DNA of 64,000 nucleotides from Phoma sp. XZ068. Lineage: Eukaryota; Ascomycota; Dothideomycetes; Pleosporales; Didymellaceae. A program made the position numbers and the translations under genes. The DNA lies in contig RBKR01000013.1 in NCBI GenBank assembly GCA_004835665.1, positions 1,054,001-1,118,000 on the forward strand, written 5' to 3'. The notes beneath the pieces are model-generated. The model saw only the letters and a list, made by a program, of their open reading frames with translations, ran no database searches and had not been told where the DNA came from. Positions within the stretch are counted from its first letter, which is position 1. Each line of letters starts with the position of its first letter. Positions 45,389 to 55,189 of this stretch are shown here, one piece after another.

Positions 45389-46960
45389 ATGACAGAAACA
45401 ATCGAAACAAAGTTATTGATCAACAACAAGCTTGTTTCAGCGAGCGACAATGGCACATTCGAGCTTTTCTCACCACACACTGGGGCTTTGACTGCGAGAG
45501 GTATTTCAACACCATCAGTATTGATGCTTGACATACTGCGTTACTAACCAAATAACTGCAGTTGCAGAAGCAACGCTTGACGATGTGAATGCCGCGGTCG
45601 ACGCTGCACATGCTGCCTTCCCAGCATGGAGCGCGCTTTCCCCAATACAGCGCGGTGCACCTCTCAAGAAGCTGGCTGAGTTGCACATCTCAGAAAAAGA
45701 CGAACTTGCTAGGCTCGATGCCATCTCCATGGGGAAACCGATTAGTACACATGGTTTTGATGTCAACTATGCCGTGACCCAGTACAACTATTTCGCTGAA
45801 GCTGCGTATCCCCAAGGCCACACCAGCTTGAACACACCAGGATTCCTGAACATGAGTCTACGACAACCCTTTGGTGTTGTAGCTGTTATTATCCCGTGGA
45901 ATGCCCCATTGATATTCTTCTCCAAGAAAGTCGCACCTGCGCTGGCTGCCGGAAATTGTGTTGTGGTAAAAAGCAGTGAGAAGGCGCCCCTGACAGTGAG
46001 TACACTACATCTTATCATCTCCTTGCTCCCCTAACCTTACTACAGTCTTGGAAGATATCACAATGGATTGAGAAGTGCGGATTTCCTCCGGGTGTGATAA
46101 ATGTGCTCTCGGGCCACGGTCATATTTCAGGGCAAGCTTTAGCTGAGCACATGAAAGTCCGCGCGCTCTCCTTCACAGGCTCAACGCGGACAGGTCGCGC
46201 CATTGCTATCGCTGCTGCGAAATCCAATCTAAAGAAAGTCGTCTTCGAACTCGGCGGCAAGTCACCTGCGTTGATCTTCGAAGATGCAGATATCGAACAA
46301 GCAGCGAAAGAGACAGAGCTTGGCATCAACTTCAACTCTGGCCAGGCATGCTTTGCTAACAGCAGGATCTACGTGCACGAAACCATCAAAGACAAGTTCG
46401 TTCAGGCGTTCACGCGAATAGCCAAGGCACGGAAACTAGGCGACCCAACAGACCGTGATATCAACCATGGCCCACAGGCAGACAAGACACAGTACGAGAG
46501 AGTGCAGGAATACATCAAAGTTGGCGAAGAGGAAGCTGGCTCGACAATCGACACTGGCGCGGGCGCCAGCAATGACAGGATCTCTGCTCATCACATTCAC
46601 CCTGTTATCTTCACCGATGTACCAGAGGACTCCCGCCTCACCAAGGAAGAGGTTTTTGGCCCCGTCGTGATCGTAAACACATTCTCCACCGAAGAGGAAG
46701 CTATCGCCAAGGCCAATGACACCGAATTTGGGCTGTACGCATCCTTGTACACCAAGGATCTCGAGAGGGCGATTAGAGTGGCGAAGAAATTGGAAAGCGG
46801 AATGCTGGGTGTTAATTGTACTAGTCCAACAAACTCCTGGGACTTGCCATTTGGTGGGTGGAAGGGAAGTGGGACAGGGAGGGAGGGTTTCCTGGAGAGC
46901 ATGGATCACTACCTTGAGGTCAAGAGCGTGTACGTCAGGGTCAGTGGTATCGGGGGGTGA
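45389..46960 (+). CDS. NAD(P)-dependent aldehyde dehydrogenase, 486 aa
   Basis: Exons 45389-45500, 45562-45995 and 46046-46960 with introns of 61 and 50 bp. The start MTETIETKLLINNKLV matches the usual ALDH N-terminus. Conserved elements include IIPWNAPLIFFSKKVAPALAAGN (cofactor-binding strand and helix), SFTGSTRTGR, the general-base glutamate in FELGGKSPALIF (near residue 250), the catalytic cysteine in NSGQACFANSR (near residue 284), and EEVFGPVV with FGGWKGSGTGRE near the end. It oxidises an aldehyde to an acid, probably in the cytosol since no targeting sequence is visible. The substrate is unknown. It has the length and all key residues of an active family member. Confidence 0.94.
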
Positions 46961-47257
46961 TTCAAGCAGTTTGAGTGAGGCGTACGTGTCTCGCGAAGGT
47001 GAAATAATTGGGCTCTACCTTTACATGTCTCATTACCCCTGATGTTCCGAGTAACACTGTTTTGCTCAAGAACTATTCTTTCATTGCTGAGAGAGCGTCA
47101 AAATGACACTGTGCATAAGCCACGTCACACACACATGTCTTTTCACCATGCTCCCCAGGTCCGTTCTCTTATTCAAGCTTACGAAAGGACACACCATCAG
47201 GAAAGTACACATCACCCCTGCCCACATTCAACCTATACTGTGGGCTGAATACCCACA

Positions 47258-47602
47258 ATGTTTTTGTACTCGAGCGACTTCCGCACCCCATCCAGCTCTC
47301 CCTACCACGACCAGGGTTACACAGGTAGAGGTACTATTCAGATCATCCGCTCATCGCCTAACAGCGAGCAAGACTTGGCGGAAGCATCTGACGTCGATGC
47401 ACCAGCTGATGAGTGGGATGAGGCGGAATATGCCAGGCAGATGCGATTGCATCTGATGCAGATGTACGAGGGCAAGTTGCTGATGGATCTCAGGCGGATA
47501 TGTAAGGGAAGGAAGTTGAGGGTTAGAGGTAACAAAGATGAGTTGGTGGAGAGGCTTGCGGAGGATGATGTGAGGAAGATGTATGGCGGCGATGGTGCAT
47601 AG
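47258..47602 (+). CDS. small SAP-domain protein, 114 aa
   Basis: A single-exon frame. Residues 1-60 are polar and partly acidic (SDVDAPADEWDEAEYARQM). Residues 70-104 form a SAP-type helix-turn-helix: KLLMDLRRICKGRKLRVRGNKDELVERLAEDD, quoted here as two linked helices around KGRKLRVRG. SAP motifs bind AT-rich DNA or RNA and are common in chromatin and repair proteins. Nothing else is present, so this is a near-minimal SAP protein. It ends 172 bp from the convergent beta-galactosidase stop. A longer form with an upstream exon cannot be excluded. Confidence 0.65.
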   Translation: MFLYSSDFRTPSSSPYHDQGYTGRGTIQIIRSSPNSEQDLAEASDVDAPADEWDEAEYARQMRLHLMQMYEGKLLMDLRRICKGRKLRVRGNKDELVERLAEDDVRKMYGGDGA

Positions 47603-47774
47603 GGGCGCAGTACTTGGGTTAGCGCGTGTGGAGAAGTACGTTTATGAGTGTGCCAAATGATGGAATGTCATTGAATCTACCTTGTCCAAAAAGATTCGTT
47701 CTAAGTCTATATCGTAAGAATGTTGCAAATCACGAGTCGTTCTCTATGCTTTTGCACGCGAATTTTCTGCTAAT

Positions 47775-50700
47775 CTACTCAGCCTGCAGCAGGATCTCGA
47801 ACTCGAAGGGCTCCGTCAGGAGAGCGTATTCGTCCAATGTTCGTGGTCCACAGCTTCCACTACCCAAGCCATGATGTTCCGAATCCAGCCTCAACACAAC
47901 CTCGTCTCTCTTCTTCGTCCTCAGCTCATGTGGATGCTTAGCGTCAGCAACATCCTTCATGCGGTAATGTGCGGCCTGGAAGTCAAAATTCTTCCTCTTG
48001 TTGCTGTCGTTCTTCACATCCACAAACTGTGCCAACAGGGATGTCTTGCCATCACTGAGCTTGACCCATCGTGTATCGGTACGGTTCGAGCTCTCCTGGG
48101 GTACTTCGTAGTCGATCCAAAGCTCATCGATGTTAGAAACGCTGTACTTATCGACAGGCTGGGACAGCTTGCTGTCGCGGTATGATTCACCCTTGCCACG
48201 ACCAAACCATTCCACGTTTTGGAACTGCGAGGGCAGCTCTGTCACAAGGCCAATGCGAGGCAATGTACGCGGAAGGTTCTCGCCCTGTGGGATACCGTTC
48301 ACTCTGATGGACAACGATCCATCGGCTTTGAAGGTGTACAGGATGGTGCTTTCAATAGACCACGACAAGACCGGTGGGGCGATGCGCTGATGAACTGTGA
48401 CTTGGAGCTCTCCGTTATCGGCCTGCAACCATTCGACCTTGCGAGTGTATGGCTTGGCGAGGTGGAGTTTCTTGTCGTTCCAGTCCCAGCCATCTTGAGG
48501 GATGTCATTGTCTGTGGGAGCACGGAAAATATCAAGCTCCGGCGCTTTGGAAATGAGCTCGGTCGAGTCTCGGCTCCAAGAGGTGAGAGTTCCATGCAGG
48601 GTGTTGAAGGTCCACTTCGAATTGTCGCTGTTGATTTTGAGAGTGTTCCTAGAGGAAGTGTCCATGTCGAGCTTTCCTCCTGAGCTAGACAGCGTTTTCA
48701 ACGAAGTCGATGGGACAACCAGCACTTGCGCAGTGGCGATCTCAAAGCCCTTCTCCAGCCATGGCGTTGCGTTCTTCAGCTGGAACGAAAGGCTCAGTAC
48801 AACCTCGCCCTTGGACCCACCAACTTCCGGAAGGTCAGCATCAAATGTTTGGCCTGCCGCAACTCCAGAGGGGATCTGGATGAACCCAGTCTTAGCCTCT
48901 ACACCAGACTCGGACACAGTAGAGTACTGAAGGGTCAGGTGATCCAGTGTGACAAAATCATAGCGGTTGATGAATTTCGCCTTCTTTCCATCAGACTCGA
49001 GTAGTTGCACCGGCTCGATAGCCTTCTTGTACTCTATCAAGCCAGCGTTGGGGGAGTGATCGGAGTTAACTAGACCGTCCATGACGAATGTGCTATCATG
49101 GACTTCTTCGTCAAAGTCGCCGCCATAAGCGTAAAACTCTTCTGATGTTTTCTTGTCCTTCGTGAGGAGGCCGTGGTTTGCCCATTCCCAAGCAAAACCA
49201 CCCTGCAGGGTAGGGTACTTGTAGAAAGCATCAACGTACTCCTTGATGTTACCTGGGCCATTGCCCATAGCATGGATGAACTCGCAGAGCACGAGAGGCT
49301 TGGTCTTGCTTTCGTCTTCAGCAAACCTGATAATCTCGTCGATCGGAGGGTACATCCTGGAGTACATATCCATCGTCTCTGCGTAGATATCGGCTTCGTA
49401 GTGGATCGGTCTGCTGTCGTCGTACGCCTTAATGTGCTCGTACATAGCTTTGAAGTTCTGACCAAAGAAAGCCTCGTTACCCAAACTCCATATAATGATC
49501 GATGGGTGCAACTGGTCTCTCTTCACCAGGTGCTCAGCACGGTCAACATACGCATGGGTCCAATCTGGGTTGTTTGTGGTCCACTCAGCAGCCTTCGCCC
49601 TGGTTAGAAGCTGACGCTCGCGAAAGGGCAGTGCGCGCTCTTTAGCATCCAGTGCAGCATCGGCGATGCATTCGAAACCATGGCATTCCAGATCCGCTTC
49701 ATCTATGACCCAGAAACCCATCTCGTCTGCCAGTTCATACAGTCGCGGGTCGTTCAGCTGATGCGATGTGCGGATGGCATTGACATTGTATTGCTTCATG
49801 GTCAGAAGGTCATGCTTGAGGAACTCTAGCGGAATGGTCCTTCCAAACTTGGGGTGGTGCTCGTGGCGGTTGACACCGCGGAAGACAACACGTTTGCCAT
49901 TGACCTTGATTAAGCCATCTTTCATCTCGACCTGTCTGAACCCAACTCGATGAGCAACGTATTGGGTCGAATCCAGTGAGACTACCAGATGATATAAGTT
50001 TGGCGACTCGGCAGTCCACTTTAGAGGATCCTCAACAGGGATGCTGAAGTCTGTTGTTGATGCAGTGTTCGCATCCGCCTCTTTCGAGGCGATAGTCCGC
50101 TTCTCTGCGTCCAGAAGCTTGACTGAAACCTTTCCGGCTCCGGTAGTACTGACCTTGACCTTGAGATCGGCGTTCACATACGAAGGGTCCAAAATAGTCT
50201 GAGCAAAGACGTTTTCGATACGAGATTCATTAGAGAACCCGACCAAAAATACATCTCGGAAGCTGGACGGATTAGCTGACGAAGCAATACAAGGCATGAC
50301 TACTTACATTCCGGACAGCCACCATTGATCTTGATCTTCGATATATGTGCCGTCACAGTGTTGGTACACTCTAACTGCGAGTGTATTCTCGCCGTCCTTG
50401 TCAATGACTGACGTGACATCGAACTCGTCCGGGTTCCTGCTTCCCTGAGAATAGCCAATCTCCTTGCCATTCACCCAGACATGGAAGGCAGAGTCGACGC
50501 CTTCAAATCTAAGGCGAACTTGGCCACCCTTTAGATCTTCTGGGACGCTGAACTTCCTCACATAAGAACCAGTCTCGTTCTCTGTGAATGGAACATTCGG
50601 AGGGTCAACTGGAATATGATACTGGACGTTCGTGTATTGGGGTCCCTTGCCGAATCCTTGCAGCTGCCACATGCCTGGCACAGCGATATCACTCCATTTG

Positions 50701-50936
50701 GAGGTATCATACGAAGGCACTTCGAAACCTTCGGGTGCCTCGAAGGGTGAGTAGGCATGCTCGAACTTCCATGTTCCAGAGAGGCTATGGGTCTTGGACT
50801 TGCTCACGTCGTATGTCAAAGCATCGGCTTCGGATGCGTAGTTGTGAAAATACGCGCGCACAGGCAGTGTACCCTTGTGTAAGACATTGAGGTTGTTCCA
50901 GTCCGGGAGATCTGCTGGATGCGTGCCTGAGGCCAT
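47775..50936 (-). CDS. glycoside hydrolase family 2 beta-galactosidase, LacZ type, 1038 aa
   Basis: Exons 50936-50308 and 50262-47775; the 45-bp intron (GTAAGT..CAG) joins WWLSGIFRDVFLV, a conserved LacZ signature. The jelly-roll domain contains VPGMWQLQGFGKGPQYTNV and VWVNGKEIGYSQGSRNPDEFD. The TIM barrel holds the acid/base Glu in IIWSLGNEAFFG (near 473) and the nucleophile Glu in LVLCEFIHAMGNGPG (near 537). The C-terminal domain 5 is present up to TEPFEFEILLQAE. There is no signal peptide, so the enzyme is probably intracellular and acts on imported lactose or other beta-galactosides. It is divergent from a sugar-porter transporter, the arrangement of known fungal lactose permease/beta-galactosidase gene pairs. 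The start MASGTHPADLP was chosen because upstream residues of the longer frame do not resemble the family. Confidence 0.94.
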
Positions 50937-51839
50937 GATGGAGGTGTAGAATACAGAAACATCAATGAGCACATCTGCTCGACTGATAACATGCCATGCT
51001 GCTCCACAACACCCGGAGTACTGTGTCCCGCACAGCGTGGCATGCACTGATTGGGAAACCCGTCCGGGTGTGCATCCGAAAGCCAAGAGTGTGGTTTGCT
51101 CCTCATGTGATGCAAGCAGTAGCCGACCGGTTGAAACGGGCTCTTGCGTGTTGAACTTTGCACAAATCACGCTGGTGTTGGATCGGGCGGGGTTTATGCG
51201 AGATCGGCGGCATTGCTACTGAGTATGGCTTAATTTCGGGGCAGAGCCATTAGCTTTCACTTCATTCTGTTAGTGCCAACACGTTTTCCTGCGCATTTTC
51301 CGCACTTTGCCCCACATTTTCTCCGGGTCACTCCACGAAATTGTCCCCAGGCTCTCCACATTCGTCTAGACTCAATGCCGCGACTCGCAAAGCAGCCGAC
51401 GGGGCGCACTCGCGAATCATGTTTGGCAACGTTTTCTCAGCCATTTCGTAATAAGCTGCGACGTTCCAGGACTTGCAACCGCTGCCTATCCTCTTCCTAG
51501 CAATGCAGCCGCCATGTGCGGCTCCCTGTCCGCTTGCTAACTTGGTTCTGAGCTTGTGCGGACCCCGATACGATGGCACAAGCTCACTTGGCGCATCGGG
51601 TGGCGGTTACCGACAAGCATTGGTGAGGAAGAGATGGGCATCGGAGAAGATTCAACATGGTAGCTGCCTCGGCGTACATTCTTTGCAGATCTGACATTCC
51701 CCGGTTTGCGGAGAAGGCTGTCCTTTCACGAAATCTATAAAGTGACCCACTCCCCGGATTGTATGGGTTGTTGTCGATCACTTTCAACGCTTGCGCATAT
51801 CCACCTTCAAGATCCAGTCTGTTGGGTTTCAATCTCAAG
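50937..51839. promoter_or_regulatory. shared regulatory region of the beta-galactosidase/transporter pair
   Basis: A 903-bp divergent intergenic region. On the transporter side a TATAAAG sequence lies at 51736-51742, about 100 bp before the ATG. Words fitting the carbon-catabolite repressor consensus SYGGRG occur, for example GCGGGG near 51190, CTCCGG near 51320 (reverse strand) and CCCCGG at 51752-51757 (reverse strand), hinting at CreA control. These are short and could occur by chance. Confidence 0.45.
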
Positions 51840-53502
51840 ATGGCAGACAACAAAGAGAACATGGGCTCAGTCACCCACCAACTGAGCGCAGTGGACGATG
51901 ATATGCGCAAGGGCGGTGACATTCAGGAGAAGACTGTTGCCTCAGTAGCGCTTGGTATGTGATACTCACCTGTTGAACTGTATTTAATACTAACATCATG
52001 AAGCTGCTGCTCTTGAGGCCTCGAAGCCGAAGCTATGGTCGAGGAGCATGATCCAGCTGTACATGATCATGGGTATTGGCTACCTTGTCTCGACAATGAA
52101 CGGATTCGATTCGTCTCTCATGGGAGCGATCAACGCCATGAAGCCGTACCAGCGCTCTTTCGGCCTTTCTGGCGAGGGTTCTAGCACCGGTATCATCTTC
52201 ATCATCTACAACTTGGGCCAAATCGCAGCTTTCCCCTTCTGTGGTTTCCTCGCTGATGGCTACGGTCGCCGTGTGTGCATTTTCGTCGGTTGTGCGCTTG
52301 TCTTGGTTGGCACCGCTGTTCAGGCTTCTGCGAACACCATGGGACACTTTATCGGTGGTCGTTTCCTCCTTGGATTCGGTGCCTCGATCGCTTCTGCTGC
52401 CGGACCTGCCTACACTGTCGAACTTGCCCACCCTGCCTACCGAGGCACCATGGCTGGCATGTACAACAACTTCTGGTGGTTTGGCAACATCCTTGCAGGC
52501 TGGACAACATACGGAACTAACAAGAACTTCGGCAACTCTTGGGCTTGGAGACTGCCTACTGTCGTACAGTGCTTTATCCCTGGCCTTGTCATGTGCTGCA
52601 TCATGTTCTTCCCAGAAACCCCTCGCTGGTTGCTCGCTAAAGACCGTCGCGAGGAGGCCATTGCAATAATGGCCAAGTACCACGGCGAGGGTGACGAGAA
52701 CCACCCTCTTGTTCAACTGCAGCTGCGCGAAATCACTGAAGACTTCTCTGTCACACGCAACGACAACCCCTGGTGGGACTTCCGTGAGCTGTACAACACA
52801 AAGGCAGCTCGTTACCGAATGATGATGGTCATTGCTATGGCTTTCTTCGGCCAATGGTCTGGTAACAACGTCGTATCCTACTTCATGCCCGTCATGGTCA
52901 AGAACGCTGGTATCACGGATCCCAACAAGCAGCTGCTCATCAACGCAATCAACCCCATCTTCAGCATGATGGGTGCTGTCTACGGAGCCACCCTCCTCGA
53001 CAGGCTTGGTCGCCGCAAGATGTTGCTTATTGGTTTGGCAGGTGCCCTTTTCTTCTACGTCCTGTTGACCGCCTTCACCGCAACCGCAAAGCCCACCAAC
53101 GATCTCGCCTACGGCACCATTGTCTCGATCTACTGCTTCGGTATCATCTTCGCTTGGGGTTGGACACCACTTCAGACCCTGTATGCCGTTGAATGTTTGG
53201 AGAACCGCACTCGTGCTAAGGGATCTGGAGCCAACTTCCTCTTCCTGAACATTGCCATGGTCGTCAACACATACGGTATCTCTGTCGGCATGGAGAAGAT
53301 TGGCTGGAAGCTCTACCTGGTGTACATTGGCTGGATCTGTGTTGAGATTGCCTTCATCTTCTTCTTCTTCGTTGAAACAGCTGGAAAGACCCTTGAAGAG
53401 CTCAAGGAAATCTTCGAGGCTCCCAACCCCCGCAAGGCATCGCTCAAGCGCGCTAAGATCGAAGTTGCTGCTGGCCAGGTGCACAACGTCACCGAATTGT
53501 AA
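51840..53502 (+). CDS. MFS sugar-porter transporter, lactose-permease-like, 537 aa
   Basis: Exons 51840-51954 and 52004-53502 with a 49-bp intron after the cytosolic N-terminus. Twelve membrane segments are readable. Sugar-porter signatures include STMNGFDSSLMGAI in helix 1, GFLADGYGRRVCIF, GRFLLGFGASIASAAGPAY, PETPRWLLAKDR, GQWSGNNVVSYF in helix 7, DRLGRRKMLLIG and FVETAGKTLEELKEIFE. The wording resembles fungal lactose permeases and related beta-galactoside or hexose carriers. The divergent beta-galactosidase next door makes lactose, lactobionate or galacto-oligosaccharide uptake across the plasma membrane the best guess. Exact substrate cannot be read from the sequence. Confidence 0.92.
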
Positions 53503-54226
53503 ATTATCAGCGCCAGGATACCCATAATGCGCTACGATCCAGGGTTTTTAGGCCCTTTAGGTCGATCCTATAGTCATCACTCATAATGAATTACGTTCCA
53601 CTTAAGTGCCTCGTCCACCGTTCTGTTTTGGTATGTGCGAGCAACATTTTGATGCTTCATCTCCGATGTCTCACCGTGATGCAGCCCCACCTCAAACTCT
53701 GATTTGATAGCCCACATGGAATACACGTGGAAAACATGGGTGTCTTAATTTGACTTGCGCACGTTCATGTGTCTTGGCTACAAGGTATCAATCTCAGAGC
53801 TATGCTGCTAAGCTGGGCTAATTAAGACAGCGCATCATTCTGGCAAAGATGTTTGCACCCAAAACTGCCCTGTCCACCACTGAAATTGGACATGTTCACT
53901 CACAAACACTGATGCGCCAGCCATGTAGACCATGGGCATTGTCCAGTACAGTATGGGAGGTTCGGTTATGCCTTGCTGTTCTGTTGAGTTGTTTGCTCTC
54001 CTGGTTTAGAAGGAAGCAGCAATGTCTTCAACCCAGACCTAACTTCGGGAGTTCATACAGAGTAAACAGGACATCTGATTGAAACAGACAGCGGCCGTGG
54101 TCCTTCGTCTTTATATACCTTGAAAACTCACTTCAGTCTCCAAATTGTTGGTAGGATGGATACTCACTATGTCACTCACTCGCCTCGAGCCGTCTCTCTC
54201 TCCATTCCTATTCCCACAGCCGGGCT
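53503..54226. other. intergenic, no gene seen
   Basis: It holds the 3' flank of the transporter and the leader region of the Ser/Pro-rich gene, with a TATATACC word near 54112. ATGs at 54156 and 54169 open other frames that overlap the next gene. Confidence 0.5.
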
Positions 54227-55189
54227 TTGGCGTCTTTCTCGCCCTCCTACACCTCGACGAGCAACATATCCACCAAGATCAACTACGACGCCCCTCCTGT
54301 CCCATCACTTTCATTTTGGGATCCAGAGACGCCATCACCGCCCACTACAGGCTCGCCGTCAACACTTCCTACCAGCTCATCATCATCTCAAACATTGTCT
54401 ACGCCAACAACATCAGCACGGTCGTCTCGCTGTCCGCAGGCCAAAGGTCTGACCATATCACTACACCGATCACTTTCGGCAGGCTTGCTGCTACCTCCAG
54501 CGTCACCATACTCTGTCGTTTCACTATACTCACCAGCCTCACCCACTTCTCCACAATCGCCTCAATCACCATGCAATCCTTTCCTCTCACCACCACAGCC
54601 CCGAATCACATCAACTACACTATTTAGAATAGCCTCGCCGTTACTTCCAGCATCGCCGCTATCAATCTTCGACCGCGCCATCTCACCCACATCGACGACC
54701 TTTCTGCTAAACAGGACGCCGTCACCAGCCTCACCAAGCTGGGCGCAGGCTACCTTCCCGAGGCCGGCAACATCAAGTATGCCTGACGGCGAGGCGTGGG
54801 GCAGTCTGAGCCCAACGTTCTTATGGCCGAGAACGCCGCCTACTATGCCTTGTATCAAGAACGGGGAGGCTGCTCTTAGTGACGAGGCTGAGGAGGTAGC
54901 GGGATGTGAGCGGCCCTGCTCGTTCACCGGTGTGCCCATCACAGTCAATAAGGTCGATCAAGTGACGGCAGTGGACGCCGAGCGGAAGGATATGAAGATC
55001 GAGTTCTATCGCTTCCTCGCTGCTAAACGGGTTGCGGCTATGAATCTCCTCTCTGCGTCGTTTCCTCCTTCTTCACGTTCCAAGACCCGACTGACGAAGC
55101 CGTGGAAGAAGCTGCTGCCTCGAACCAAGGTCAAGGAGATAGAGTCTATGCCTAGCAAACGTAGTCGCTTCAGTGTGTGGTGGGTTTGA
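54227..55189 (+). CDS. Ser/Pro/Thr-rich hypothetical protein, about 320 aa, start unresolved
   Basis: A long frame with strongly coding-like composition: Ser/Pro/Thr-rich blocks (PPVPSLSFWDPETPSPPTTG, SPASPTSPQSPQSP, LPASPLSIF) followed by a charged C-terminal part with KIEFYRFLAAKRVAAMNLL and a basic end (KRSRFSVWW). The frame has no ATG between the upstream stop at 54152 and 54779, so the true start is either an upstream exon, a splice from the overlapping frames that begin at ATG 54156 or 54169, or the internal ATG at 54779. The listed left end only marks the likely coding region. No domain is recognised. Many SP dipeptides suggest a phosphorylated regulatory protein, which is inference. 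Confidence 0.45.
   Translation: MASFSPSYTSTSNISTKINYDAPPVPSLSFWDPETPSPPTTGSPSTLPTSSSSSQTLSTPTTSARSSRCPQAKGLTISLHRSLSAGLLLPPASPYSVVSLYSPASPTSPQSPQSPCNPFLSPPQPRITSTTLFRIASPLLPASPLSIFDRAISPTSTTFLLNRTPSPASPSWAQATFPRPATSSMPDGEAWGSLSPTFLWPRTPPTMPCIKNGEAALSDEAEEVAGCERPCSFTGVPITVNKVDQVTAVDAERKDMKIEFYRFLAAKRVAAMNLLSASFPPSSRSKTRLTKPWKKLLPRTKVKEIESMPSKRSRFSVWWV

Noticed and set aside
52033..53484. A 483-codon open frame on the strand opposite the sugar transporter
   Set aside because: It mirrors the transporter exon exactly. Strong codon bias (few codons whose complement is a stop) keeps the antisense frame open; its translation has no membrane or domain logic.
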